A DNA stretch of 64,000 bases from Phallus indusiatus (lineage: Eukaryota > Basidiomycota > Agaricomycetes > Phallales > Phallaceae), in the NCBI GenBank assembly GCA_027605045.1, contig JAQFWX010000040.1, positions 1 through 64,000 on the forward strand, read 5' to 3'. The notes under the pieces are model-generated. The model was not told the DNA's origin. It made no database searches and saw only the letters and a list, made by a program, of their open reading frames with translations. This document shows positions 25,057 through 37,560 of the stretch, piece by piece; within the stretch, counting starts at the first letter, position 1, and each line of letters opens with the position of its first letter. The translations under genes were made by a program, and so were the position numbers.

Positions 25057-26285
25057 GGAGCAATTTGCTCGGTGAGAAACTTGGAAAAGATCCTACTGAG
25101 TGAAATCTAACGAAATTGAAAGCCCGACGAAAGTGAACGAAACCATACATTTCCTGTTACACTGTTCACGTTCAGCAATGGAGCCCACGTCCTTTCAGTC
25201 GACACATCTTCTAGGTCGCCCTAGCATCCGTTCACAGTGTGCATCCAAGGCTTGGCGAGAATAAACTATCCTGTTCATCCATACCCGTAGTTCAACGTTC
25301 ATCTTCCGGGGTTGTACTCTCGAGGGTCCACGCCGGCGTAGTGTTATCCCAATTCGGTGCAATACTTATCCGGTTATTGTTCTTGGTGAATCTAGATGCC
25401 GTGACATTTTCGCCGTAGACGGGATATGACTCTCAGAGAACGTGGTAACGCAGGTCGGACGTAGGTCGGAACAGGAGAATTAGAGTTAGTGTATGGTATG
25501 TAGTCGTCATGCTCTTCTGTTCTCATTCCAACCATCTTCTTTTTACATAGATTGCTCACTTGCTTGTGTTCGAGGACAAGGCTCTGGCTATCGCGCTGTG
25601 TAGGCCTATGAGATGTAATGCGATGGACACAAATTAAAAGGACGAATCACCTGAGGCCTGAGTTATTCTTTTGGTTTCATTGTACGGTTGGTAGATTTAC
25701 ATCCTCCTTCAAATAGATTGTTATCAGGGTCGTTTATGCAAAAAGGGTTTATTAGACATAATGAAACTCAATTCCATGACCTCTCGTTTAAGTCGTTGTA
25801 TCTCACCGATTCATCTTTATCAATTGCCTGGATTGTCGATAACGATTCGCAAAAGCCAATGACTGAATGTATAGTTTGAGCTCATATCACTGGTGCTCCA
25901 GCCAGCGGACGTAATTTCAGCTCAACTTGAGTCTTTTGTTCCTGATATCCGCGTAGGTCTTGAAGATCACAATCTACTTGGGAATACAACCACGGCACCG
26001 CGCGGAAGTACTTCTCAATGCCACGGCGCTACCTTTATTTCTCACTGTCATACCTTCATAGAAGGAACCGTAAAGGTTTATTCGTGTCAGAATTAAGTTT
26101 AACATGTGACTCATGTAGCTTGGACGCTCATTGGAACTGCTTTGTTTGCTCACCTTCAGTCCAAACACGTGTGCGCAGCCCAGCAAAGATCATTCAGTCC
26201 ACCATACTTCATCGCGGATTGACCCTCCTGATATAATTGCTCTCTCTCTCATAATTAAGTCTCTTTTGAAATCATACGGGTCATA
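25057..26285. other. Intergenic region before the NLR-like gene
   Basis: About 1.2 kb between divergently transcribed genes. It should contain both promoters. Open frames are short and featureless, and I see no clear TATA box or repeat. Confidence 0.45.
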
Positions 26286-29200
26286 ATGTCATCAACATTG
26301 TAAATTTATCGATATTAGCGTTGGAAAAACTATTAATGGATCTTTTTATCGCAGGCTGGAGGAGCATCGATATACGATCTCCGGTACGAATCATTAATAC
26401 AACATAGACTGCAGCTTAACGTACTTTTCTAGATATCAAACTGAAAAATCCTCCTGTTCCTTCTCTGAAGATTCACAAACGGATCTTCTTAATCGAAATC
26501 ACCAAAATCATCGGTGGTGATAACGAACCATCGTCGAAGTTAGTCGAAGGACAGTCTCAAGGAAATCGGATTGTTTGGAGCGAACAGATTCTGTGGGTTC
26601 ATTCATTAGATTAGACGAATTTATCGACTCTTTGGCTAATCAGTTTATTTGAAAAGCTATAATGCCACCGCCGATTTCAAGATTCACTTCAAAATTATCA
26701 TGAAAAAAGAGAAGAAAGAAAAAAAAGACAAGTCGGAGATTATCGGAGAGTATACAACAACTGCCGTGTCCGAACTTCTTCATAGATCATCTGGTATGTT
26801 TTACAATCTCTATTCTTATTTTCATATGTAAATTGGTTCAGGAGTTTGTAACACTAGATTGGGCAATAAAAGTCAGCTAAGCTTTGTCATCAAGGAAGTT
26901 CGCTTCAAGGATATGCTCGACATGGCGAAACAGAAGAGCAAAGACATCCATTTTGCAGAAGGGAAATCTTGGTCCATGTTTTTCACGTATCTCGGAATCG
27001 TGAAGGAGGCAATAGATCCCGTTGCTTCGGTTCGCTTTTGATTACTAGCTTGTAATTAATCCTAACTAAAAAGCGTAGTTAAATCCATTAGCTCAACAAA
27101 TTTGGAGCATTGTGACCATGGTTCCGAGTGTAAGTTAACATTTCATTGTATTTATGAGATTTCCACAATAACTTACACGCCTGTTAGACCCTTCAAGCAA
27201 ATGACGCTCGGACCAACAATATCAAAGAGTTATTCCAGCAGTTATTACTCATTTACGAGTACATAAATGAAGCGGACCGACTGTCTGTGCTTAGAGACAC
27301 TCGGATCGATCAATTGAGACTCCTTATCGATAAAACTTGTGAATGTGTCGGACTCATCAAGGAATACACGGAGAATAATACAAGTAGCTGCTTTGTCTCT
27401 CTCTTTCCGTTCTCAGCTTAACGCAAGCCGTGGGGTATTTTTTTTCCAGCTACAAACCTCATAAAAGGGCCAATATTCGATGGCAGGATTTCGGAGTTCA
27501 AAAGATGGTTTAATCAAATCATGGAGCATAATAGAGATCTCATGTTGCTTCATATGGCATCAAATTCTGGTAGGTGTTTGTCATCCCTCGTGCGTATACT
27601 TGATTACTGAGGTATTAAATTTACATGTCAGAGATTTTCGATGTTCTTAGCGATATGCCATATGCCACCAGTGACGTTGGACTTGTTGAAGGGAAAAAAT
27701 GTCTACCGGGAACTCGCGAAACGCTCATCAAAGAAATAGAGGAGTGGGTTAATAAGGATACGACGGAACGTATTCTCATCCTCACTGGACACGCAGGAAC
27801 CGGGAAATCCGCAGTCGCTCACACAATTGCTACGAGTCTGAATGATCAACTTGGATCATTTTTCTGCTTCAATAGGAATAATAAAGAACTGGTCAAGTTC
27901 TTATTTAGCACTATCTCTCGCAACTTGGCCGATCGCGATGACTTGTGGAAACGAAATCTCGTACTGGCTGTCAAAGACATTGCGATTAGAAAGTCGTTGG
28001 ATCCCGAAAGGCAATTCAACGAGATGATTATCAAGCCGTCCAAAGGGACGACTAAGCGGCTAGTTATTATCATTGATGCCTTGGACGAAAGCGGTGATCA
28101 AAAGGAACGCAAGATCCTTCTGCCCTTGCTTTTTGAACGGAGCTCAGAACTTCCGAGCAACTATCGTATCATAATAACGTCTCGTCCCGAGCACGATATC
28201 AAAGCATTTCATCAGCATCGAAACGTTTGTTGTAAATATATGGCGGACGTTAACTCAACTGATACATTAAACGACATTCAACAAGTTCTCTCGCATGAAC
28301 TTTCTGGCATCTCGGAGACTTTGAACACGGTGGACAAGAATTGGTGTTCGCTATTGGCTCGGAGGGCACAAAGCCTTTTCATATGGGCGAAAATCGCATG
28401 CGACTACATTCTGGAACTCGATGAATTAGAAGCAGCGCAGCGACTCAGGACTGTCCTTTCCGAATCGACATCTACCTTGTACGAGATGTATCACCGGGTT
28501 CTCGACGCCCAGCCAGGTTGTCAATTCGACAGCTATCTCATTCCGTTGAAGAAATGCGTTGGAGCAGTCGTAGTTTCACGGAGGCCACTTTCAGTCTCGG
28601 ACCTGCAGGCGTTTTTCGGCCCTGATTGTGGTGACAGCAAGAACGTTCAAGTTGTACTGAAACTGCTGAATTCGCTGTTTATTGGCCTCGACGGACAATC
28701 TACCACCCACATTCGACCAATACACACTTCAGTCTTGGACTTTTTTCTCAGTTCCAATCAAAAACCCGGGACACGGAATCGGTATTACATTGATACATCG
28801 GATCAAAGTTCTTTCGCGCACGCATGTTTACGGGTCATGAATGGGATGCTCCGGTTCAATATCTGCGAACTGGAAACGTCACACAAACGCAATCGAGACG
28901 TACAGGATTTTAAATCTCGAGTAGCGAAAGCAGTTCCATCGTACCTGTCCTATGCATGTTGTTTTTGGGCGTACCACCTGCAATATTCGAACCTTGATGA
29001 CCTTCTGGGTGAAATTAACGATTTGATTCGCACCAAACTACTGTACTTGTTTGAAGTGCTTAGCCTCTTAGCGGAGGTAGATCATGGTCGTTCTGGAATG
29101 CAGATCCTGAGAAATATGTCAAATGTAAGTGCCCACCTTTTTTTACCTTTTATGTATGGTGTAAAATCAAAATATTTGATATGTAGGATGCGGATCCTGA

Positions 29201-31790
29201 ATTAGCTTCGCTCGCAGCAGAGGCATCACAATTTTTGTTCACATTTGGAATGATGATGACAGAGAGCACACCGCATCTTTACCTGTCCGCCCTTCCTTAT
29301 ATCTCAAAGGAATCATTCATATCATTACAATTTCTTCCTCAGTACCCGCACCTTTTCAACATGGATGTCGGTCAACCTATCCCTCTCCGGCCTCAGTTCA
29401 AAAACAGTGTTATGCAAACACATCCCTCATCATGTCTAAGCAAACTTGCATTCTCCCCTCGAAACAGACAGATTGCAGCTGGCTTCGACAACGGGGATTT
29501 ATGGGTGTGGGATTATATTACTGGCGAAATGCTTTGTCAGACCAGTCCGAAGGAAAAGGCGGCTATCAGCAATATCGTATTTTCATTGAATGGAGAACTA
29601 GTTTACTGTTGTTTTGAATATGGAGGTATCTTGATCTGGGAGGAAAAGACGAGGAACGTTTCATATGAGCCCAACGAAGGAATTGCACCAAAAGGATGCC
29701 AATATTGCGATATCTCTCCGGATGGACGTTTTGTTGCTTTCAAGGCCGATGAAACTATTATTTATGATAGAAAGAATCGTGAAAAATTCTTCGAAGACAT
29801 TCTATGGACCTATGTTATTTTCTCCTCAACGGGAAGGTTCATTGGCACTCAGCCCGAATGGGAGGTGTTGCGAGTTTGGGATACTCAAGAAGAGACATTT
29901 GTTTCGTTTGTGTCGCTCACCAATGATCACCAACTATGGGCATTAAGCGACAATTACATCATCGTTGATGTCATGGGCTCTGATTTTCATGAGGTTTATG
30001 ACATACAGACAAGGAGGATGGTTCGCCGGATTCATAAAGACTCGTCGGGTTGGACACCAAGTCTAAGGTTCTCTCCGAATGGGGAATATCTGCTCATTTA
30101 TGTTTATGCCCAGAACAAATGCTTGATCTGGAATGCATCGACAGGAAAGGACTCACGGCGCTTTGTGGGACCCAAGCGCAGCATCTATGGAATCACCCTA
30201 TCGTCCGACGCAACACACATAGCATTCACTGACAGGAATAATACGATACACGTGCTAGCATGGGACGACCTTGATCGGGAGGAAATCGATAACTGGGGTG
30301 AGGACGAAGATCTTGAAGATGAGTGGATACCTCGGACTAGTGCAGCTTGGCACAAGGGACAACACCTTGTCGCTCTAAGGGAAACTAGTTCTAAACCAGG
30401 AGACCTTCAACTTGAAGTCCTGGATCTTGCGGGAACCGCTGTCTTAAACGTGGTGGTCGCTAATGATAACCGAATGCTTGTTGAAGTCTCCCCGGAAGAT
30501 AATCACTGGTCCATCGCCTATGCTGATCAACCATCTTCTCTTTGTCTCTGGAACATCAATGAAAAGGAGGTATTCACTATAGACAAATCGGGCGAACCGC
30601 TCACCATCCTCGAATTTTCTACAAATGGTGATCGACTTTTAAGCTGTGATGAGAAGGACAATATTAAAGTATGGGATCTCCGCACCCGTACTTTGAGCGG
30701 CTGCAGTAGAGTATCAAGCAAGGTGGCGGCTCTTACTTTCTCTCAAACAGGTGCTACCTTCTGGGTTGCATATCAAACAGATGAACAGGCCTTCGTCGAG
30801 GAACGTGATTCGGAATCGCATAAAACAATCAATGGGCCCTTTCGACATGATCCATTTATACGTTTAATCTTCATCTCTTCCAATGATAAATATATATGCG
30901 TGTATTCCCTACACGCAGGTCGGGATGATGAAACGGCTATATTGCTCCTGGGTATATTAGACCGCTCAACAGGTGCAAGCATCGCTTGTTTCAATACACG
31001 CAATATTCCAGTATCCTCCCCAAATCAAAAATACGTTGCCTGGAAGCCCCGTGAGGGTGAGAGGGAAATGAGACTCTGGGATATGGAGAAAGGTATTGCA
31101 TTTGGGCTCTCATCCGACAATCAGATCAGGTTGTTGTGTTTCTCTAATGACTCCAAGAGGATATGTGCATACGGTCACGTGGACGGAATGGATGGTGTTA
31201 ATGTCTGGAACATACAGACTAAAACTATAGTCATGCAGTGTCTTTTACCAAACTCCCAATTCGAATTTAAATACCGGAACGGTAGTGCATTGTATTGCAC
31301 AATGGAATTAGATGGTGACAACCTCTCGTTGGTTGATAAATACGGAATAGCGAAGATGTGGAATTTGCGTGTGTATGAAATCATGACACGCCTTTTTAAC
31401 GATCATCTAGATGATCCGCAGTTCGCCGAGAAATTTGAGAATCTTCAAACGAGACGGTACGAGTTTGACTATTCAGTCAAGTATTTCACTCAGTGTTTGG
31501 CTAGATTAATTGAGGATTACAACCTGCGCTCCGAAGATACTGAGGTACTAGATTACGCATTGACGGCGTGGAATAAAGCAAGCTTTTTGTCTTGGACGAA
31601 GCATTGTGAGGATGATCAGTGGATGATAGGCCCGCACGATGAACTTCTATTCTGGATTCCGTCGCGGAAGATGCGATTTTATTTGTGGTATCCAAACATG
31701 TCATTCATGACATATTATAAAAAGTTTACAAAACTAAGTTTCGAAAATTTTGTTCATGGGACAAGATGGACAGAATGCATTAAGTACTAG
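26286..31790 (+). CDS. NLR-like STAND protein: C2-like / helical / NACHT / WD40
   Basis: The exons join cleanly from ATG 26286 (MSSTL, then LEEHRYTISDIKLK) through about ten introns to TAG 31790, giving roughly 1,700 residues. The first 190 residues, with PSLKIHKRIFLIEITKI and a Lys-rich loop near 26700, look like a C2-type beta-sandwich. A helical segment follows (LAQQIWSIVTMVPS to IDKTCECVGLIKEY, 27080-27390). The NACHT ATPase has Walker A GHAGTGKS at 27787-27810, Walker B LVIIIDALDES near 28060-28095, and the sensor-like TSRPEHDI near 28180. The last 860 residues hold degenerate WD40 repeats, with WD-type endings such as LWVWDY, ILIWEE, LRVWDT, CLIWNA, LCLWNI, IKVWDL, MRLWDM, VNVWNI and AKMWNL. 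Fungal STAND proteins of this layout are ligand-triggered switches implicated in heterokaryon incompatibility and innate-type responses. The trigger and effector of this one are unknown. Confidence 0.88.
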
Positions 31791-32089
31791 CTAAATGTTG
31801 ACATTTTTTGTATCATACATTGTGAGGTAATTAGGAGACCGGTTTAACTGGCTTCATTCAGAATACTCTTGTTCTATCGATGTCTACTAAATTGCATCAA
31901 TGCGAAAGACCACTGGAGGTAATGCCACTATATAATGAAACTTAGTTCTTTAAGGCTTGATATGTGCGCAACAGGTGCGGTCAAAGATTGAGAGGAACTG
32001 AATGATAGAGTGTGTCGGAAAAATGGAGATAAGATTTGAGTAAAGTAAAGTGTGTAGTAGGATGTTTCGAATAGAGATGTTATTATAAT
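31791..32089. other. Intergenic, 3' flank of the NLR-like gene
   Basis: Nothing recognised. It should contain the 3' untranslated region of the NLR-like gene. Confidence 0.4.
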
Positions 32090-32281
32090 TCAAGCGTCTA
32101 CACCGTTCACCTCGGGCGACGCGACTCCGTTTGCAGCATATTGAGCGCCAGACTCCCCTCCGCCACCAACAGGCGTGGTGCCAAGAGCATTGGATCCCTG
32201 AGTTTCTTCGTCCTGCTTTGTTTGTTTGAAAAGGGAGTCTACATAGACTGCAGAGGAACCGGGAAACTGCGGAAGTGCCAT
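32090..32281 (-). CDS. Possible small protein (63 aa)
   Basis: A complete ATG-to-TGA frame encoding 63 residues, starting MALPQFPGSSAVYVDSLFKQ. The second half is Gly-, Asn- and Ala-rich. It has no signal peptide, membrane segment or CaaX ending, so it is not a pheromone precursor. An AT-rich TATA-like stretch lies immediately upstream, too close for a normal core promoter. I do not recognise a family. It could be a genuine small protein, the last exon of a gene, or chance. Confidence 0.3.
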   Translation of the reverse strand: MALPQFPGSSAVYVDSLFKQTKQDEETQGSNALGTTPVGGGGESGAQYAANGVASPEVNGVDA

Positions 32282-33499
32282 TGAATATATTTAAATAGAG
32301 CCAAGAGAGTCGACCAGTCTAGGGGTATTCTTTCCGGTCAGGTGAGAGGGAGTGTCCCCTCCACAACCGTCCAACATATCTTGACACTACCCATGTTCAA
32401 TGCTAAGCGAACCATTTCTTTTCACAGCAATGTGTTATAGAAGGTTATCAAACAACGTAGAAATCAGTACGAGCGCCGGGTTGAGGGTAGCACAATAAAG
32501 TCCGAGGTTTGAGTAGGTTTTCAAGTTTTCGTTACAAAAAGCGTGGGGCATAATTTGAAGTACGATAGTCCAGGACATGTCAAACGACAAGAGCTTTGCG
32601 TCACTAGTCGGCATGAACCCCGCTCATGAGATTGCGTCACCATTTCCATTCACACTTCTTCACAAACTGGCATCAACTTTGCTGAGAAATGAGGGCTGAT
32701 TAGGTATCCATCAAAGAAAATGAGGAACATACGCCCAGGACAGAACTTTGCGTTTCTCGGGCATGGATCCCGCTCGTATGATCAGTACACTCCCCATCTA
32801 CATCATTGTTGAATTCGTGTTTCGAACCGGTACCGGACAAGGAGTGCCAAGATCGAAATCATTCAGGTAATTATAGCGTCGATAAACTCCCGAAACTTAG
32901 TTATGACTTTCAGGAAAATAAAAGGCCAATTTGACGTCGAAGACCCGAAGGTGGCGAAGGAAGCTTCAAGGAACGGACGAACTAGTCACTAGTCACCGGC
33001 ACCAGGGAACAAAGATTTTTCAACCCGAAGTTCCACCCTCCCATAAAATTCGAGGCTAAATCTAGCATCGTGATACGGCTTTATTCTGAGGGGATCACAT
33101 TCAGAACAAAGAGTATAAAAAGCGGCGAAAAACAGAGATTACACTTGACGTCATAAGAAAGGTTTCTCCAGGCAGGTGAACGAACCACCATTCACGGAAA
33201 GACCCCGAGAATCTTCTAAGGATATAACCCTTGAAATCCAACACGTAAAGCAACACACGAGCCTAAAGAACCGGGGATCTTGGACCCACATACCTAACAC
33301 TGAAAATCACGGTCATCGAAAGAAACATTGCCGATGTCAGTGAAAAACTAAGAATGAGCCAAACCCGGACCAAGGACCATAAATACTGTAACTGAGCTCA
33401 ACAAATAGAATGATACCTTCCTGTGGGCATTCACTTCTTCCTCAAAAAATAAAAATAAAAAACAGGTGAAGTTGTGATCAAGTCGTGATAACTGAGCCT
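32282..33499. other. Intergenic stretch
   Basis: I see no supported gene in this 1.2 kb. A TATAAAA motif lies at about 33116 on the plus strand without an obvious gene start behind it. Confidence 0.4.
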
Positions 33500-34735
33500 T
33501 GGTGTGACCTCGGAAACTCCCGGTAGGCGTTACGGCCTCCAAACTGGAGCACGCTCTTACCCTGTACATATTTCTCTTGGGTCTCTCGCCGTCAACCGTT
33601 TCGAATCCCACATCATCTTTCCTGCACGCGACCACGGCTTTAAATGTTGTTTTTTCCAATCATGCTCAGGCGGGACTTTACCAAATGATCATTTACATGC
33701 CGAATCTCGAAGCTCAATAATCCCATGGTGATACCCCCGTGCTCATGAGCTTACATCGATGGCGCTTTTGGTAGCTCCATTCCAGTTTGGTGGGCTACTT
33801 GTTCCACTGTTCTTGTTGTCATTGGTGGATCCGGATTGCATGGCATGCTGCACTGTTGGTGTCGTTGAAGAACGGGATATGTATGCCTGACTTTCGGCGC
33901 ACGTGGAAACGTTTGCAGCTCAGATTGACAGAATTGCATAAATTTCTCTGGATACTAGTATGTGATTCCCGGTATGTAGTCCTCGTGGTCTTCAATGCCG
34001 CGCTGATTCTGATATCTTCTAGCCTACATGGATTGTCTCCCGATTTGTTCGTGCCATCCATCCAATGTTTCCCGCAACATATGGTCTATTCCATGTTGAC
34101 ATTCATCATTTCCCAGAAGGTGCGAAAGGTGCGAAAGTTTCTCGCGATTCATCTCCAAACTAACAGATTCACCGTTGATAGCTTACACGCAGGACACATT
34201 GACATTCTCGGGTACGATGCAGCTTGCCGCTAGCGCATCCAAAGCTCCTCTACCAACATTAACGTCGAAGCTCTCTGCCAAGACAGCGATATCATCGACT
34301 CGTACGGTAAATCAAGTCAAGAGGATCATGCGTTGAATATGACTAACACCAACTTTGGAGTAGAAGAAGACTTGGCTAAACCTGTTGAATGTCAATCACA
34401 GACTGAAAGTACGTCGTGTGGAGACTAACACGCCAAACACCTATATCAATGTACCAGCAATCGACGACAAAGCAACAATGAGAAAAACATGGTTCATTTT
34501 ACTATCGTTCGACGGCCATTCCCATACCTATTCCTTGCTCTGGATACGCTTGTGAAGCTGATGATACAGTCGTACGAAGACAAAGGATCATCCTTGACGG
34601 GGTCGCTGCGACGTAACTTGACTATGCTTGTGTGCCTCTGGCCTTGCCTTACGAATTTGGTCGTTACGATAAAGGAGCATGTGTCCAAGAATATTCCTAA
34701 GCTGATAAACTTAGACGACGACAACATGTGGTAGT
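33500..34735 (+). pseudogene. Decayed paralogue A of an unidentified, probably membrane, protein
   Basis: The stretch aligns by eye with the copy that follows at 34805-36125. Shared anchors are the block around 33760-33800, a block at 33905-33950, a block at 34019-34070 and a block at 34160-34190 containing TNRFTVDS. One frame (33787-34233) has a hydrophobic run, VLVVFNAALILISSSL, which suggests membrane segments. No frame stays open through all anchors and plausible splice sites do not rescue it, so I read it as a broken gene. The family was not identified. Serpentine membrane proteins of this general kind are expanded in Agaricomycetes. Confidence 0.35.
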
Positions 34736-34777
34736 GGCAAGGTTATTGTACATAATTATTTCCCCAAGTATCTGTAT

Positions 34778-34798
34778 GTCTGTCTGTCTGTCAGACAG
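34778..34798. repeat. Short GTCT microsatellite with inverted end
   Basis: About three and a half GTCT units followed by GACAG, so the end can pair back on the repeat. It lies between the two decayed paralogues. It is probably a simple-sequence tract without function. Confidence 0.6.
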
Positions 34799-34804
34799 CA
34801 GAGA

Positions 34805-36125
34805 TTGAAGCGTTTCCTCCCAATGGCGTCCAACTCGGAAACATCGCCACTACGATCTGCTCATGACCATACCACACTCGTATGTGATTATTTTTCTTGT
34901 GTCAGGTACGTATTAGCACAAATACATCATGTTTTTACTTCGTCTCTATCAATTCGCATTCCGTCTGCACCAGACCCTGGTTATACTCCCACCTCGGCCT
35001 ACCTTGGGAACGGGACCACGTTTCCTCCTTGTGGGACAAACCGCGTCCGTCTTGTCATCCCACATCGCTTCTCTTGAGCTCTTAGTCAACACGTCTTCTC
35101 AATTTTCTCTGCCATACGCCACTTCCAATCTCATCCACTTCCCATTTCTTCCGGTGCAAACAAGGCTCGGCGGGAACAGATGCACGAGACACCAGTCTCA
35201 TCATTCATTTTTCGAGTTGATTCGCCTTTTCATGAACGATCTACACGCTTTGAAGCTTAACAGGGCGTTGGTGATGAACCCGAATTCGCGTTTGTCCGTC
35301 CCAATGAAGATGCAGTACTTTGGAAAGCCTACATTGGTGGCGCTCTTGGTAGCTTTATCCGAGTTAAATGGACTACTTATAAGACTGCGTCATCGCCGCC
35401 GGTGGACTGGATCCATATAGTTGCAGTTATACTGCTAGTGTTGCTGGATGACGGAATATGTCTGGTCCTCAATGGACGTGAACACGCAGTTTAGATTGAG
35501 AGAGTTAGATCTATATGTGGATGGGTTCGGTATGTAATTGTAATTGTCTTTTGTTCTCGTTGACTCAAGTCATTTAGCTTACATGGGTTGCTTCGTCACT
35601 TCATCGAGTCTGAATGCGTTTCCAAAGGTACATATCCTCCGTATCTGCATCGCAAACACCATCTCGGAAAACGTCTTGTCGTTGCCCAACACCTAATCAA
35701 TACCAGCACCAACAGATTTGCTGTGGATAGCTTCTACTCGTGTATCATTTCCCATCACAATAGTAGCTTGTCCGGTAGCGTTTTCAAAACCCCGTGCCTA
35801 CCAGCACCGACATATGATCAGCTTTGGGGAAAAAGACGACACGATGACATCTGACGAGCAACAACACTTGCGTCAATTGCAGACTAAGATAAGAAACACG
35901 TCGCGCAGAGTTAACCCACGCAACTCGATACCAAGCACCTCCTCTGTATCATCACCGTACCATTGCCAGGTAACCGACGAAGCAATGATGGGAAGCACCC
36001 TATCGTTCAATGTCTACTCCCTTTCTAGGAACAGATCATCTCGCGCTGCTCTGGTTTCGTCAGCAATAACGTTCGTGATGTCGAAACCTCCTTCGAAGTC
36101 ACTCGCAGCGCTCGTGCGAAGATAA
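34805..36125 (+). pseudogene. Decayed paralogue B of the same unidentified protein family
   Basis: Second copy of the family seen at 33500-34735, in the same orientation. Anchors are the block at 35325-35400 (frames giving AYIGGALGSFIRVKW and IVAVILLVLLDD), a block at 35490-35525, a block at 35575-35630 and TNRFAVDS near 35708-35732. The copy is longer at its 5' end, where ATG 34822 starts MASNSETSPLRS, and at its 3' end, which is Ser- and Arg-rich (35840-36125). Frames change between anchors. Some changes could be introns, so a poorly conserved but working gene cannot be excluded. Confidence 0.35.
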
Positions 36126-36716
36126 TTGGATTGATCAGGAAGGGATTTATTAGTACAATGATTACGCGGCCTTCATTGCTATATATCACTGCAGTCCTTC
36201 CTTAACTCGATCCAATTATCGCTAGCGATTCGAAGATATAGAGAACGGAACGTATAGATTCAGCTTACGTCACTCGTGCTCCAGTGTAATCTAAGCTCCG
36301 GTTTGACCAATACCTTCATAACTTTTCATGTAGATTCATGCAGTCTAATGATCATGCGTTTTATTCAAGTTATCTACAATAAATCCTTGGTCTTTGTATA
36401 GTACCACATCACTACCAAACTGAATTGCTTGACTATATTTCTATATTAACTAGTCACTCGTATCCGTAAAAATTAACACCTTTTAGAAGGGCTGAGAATA
36501 GAACGGGATGAAACGGACGAAATTACAAAGTTTGCATATGGGTATCAAAAATACAATGACAAGAGTATGCGGGTATTAAGATATACGGATATTTAGTGTG
36601 AATAGTTTTGGCAATGTTAGGGGGTATCCGGCAGTGGTCATACCGAGACTCGAATTTTTGCGGGTAGTTGGAGTGGGCTTAGAGTGATTGGGTTTGGAAC
36701 GGAGTACGGTGGAATC
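36126..36716. other. Intergenic stretch
   Basis: Nothing recognised in about 590 bases. Confidence 0.4.
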
Positions 36717-37560
36717 CTAGACGACATACGCCTTGGGGAATACGCCTTTGATGCGCTCCAGGAGCCAGTAAAACGGAGTCGCATAAGTGATGTCTGTCGT
36801 GTCCGTTTGGCTGTCAAAGCCGCCTGTGAGGAGACCCACGGCACGACCTCTCCCATCGACGGCGACCGATCCTCGCCCTTTTTAGTAGAGGCTCCCGACG
36901 TCTTATCGTACGCCAGGATCGCCACCTCCATCGACGTTCCCGTGTCCGGGTAACTAGTTCGTACGAAGGATTCGATCCCGGTAAGCCGACCAAACGTTGT
37001 CCCAGTGGTACGACCATTTTTCAAGACAAAGATGCAGGCTTCTCCGTTTTTATCGAGCATCGGGGGACGGCGTATTTCCCTTTCGGGAACTACACCCCGG
37101 ATCTGGAAGTAACCGTCCTTGGGAAAGCAGCCTTTGGGGACCTTGCCGTCGGGGTACATCCGTTCCACCAATTCATCTCGAATCTCTAAGCCTGGATATC
37201 GTATATAGCGGTTAGAATAAACACAGAAAAGCTTGAAATTATCATGATGTACCCAGTCCAATCACATTCCCTCTAAACCCCTCCGAGGCGATTTTCGTTG
37301 GGTCGACCTCAATAAGGGCCCAGTCTTCGGTATGCTTGCCTTTGCCGACACCAAAGCCAAGAGGGGGGAGTAGTATACGTGGCCGATGATTCGTTGGTCC
37401 ACTTCACCCCGAATCTGAAAGAAGCCGTCCTCGGAAGGTCGAGGAGTTCGGAGGTGGATACGGACCGGTCTCGGTACATCAGCGTCTTTTGAACCGACAT
37501 CTGGATGTCTAGCAGTCAGGGTAGCTTTAATCGAAGTAGATAATGAAAACATACACACAA
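36717..37560 (-). pseudogene. Trypsin-like serine protease pseudogene (C-terminal half)
   Basis: A diverged copy of the protease at 41143-43020. From 37540 downwards it has TLTARH, a possible remnant of the catalytic His motif, then VDQRIIGHVYYSP. The frame then shifts in a run of C near 37370 before HTEDWALIEVDPTKIA, which holds the catalytic Asp. After an intron (about 37200-37256) come ACIFVLKNGRTTGTTFGRLT and a second frame break near 36880-36895, exactly at the expected catalytic GDSG motif. A third stretch then reads SVAVDGRGRAVGLLTGGF and DITYATPFYWLLERIKGVFP, ending at TAG 36717-36719. The N-terminal third of the family is missing. With two frame breaks and the active-site serine motif destroyed, it cannot encode a working protease. 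Confidence 0.78.

Noticed and set aside
33590..33605. tRNA B-box-like sequence
   Set aside because: No matching A box, acceptor stem or anticodon arm can be folded around it.
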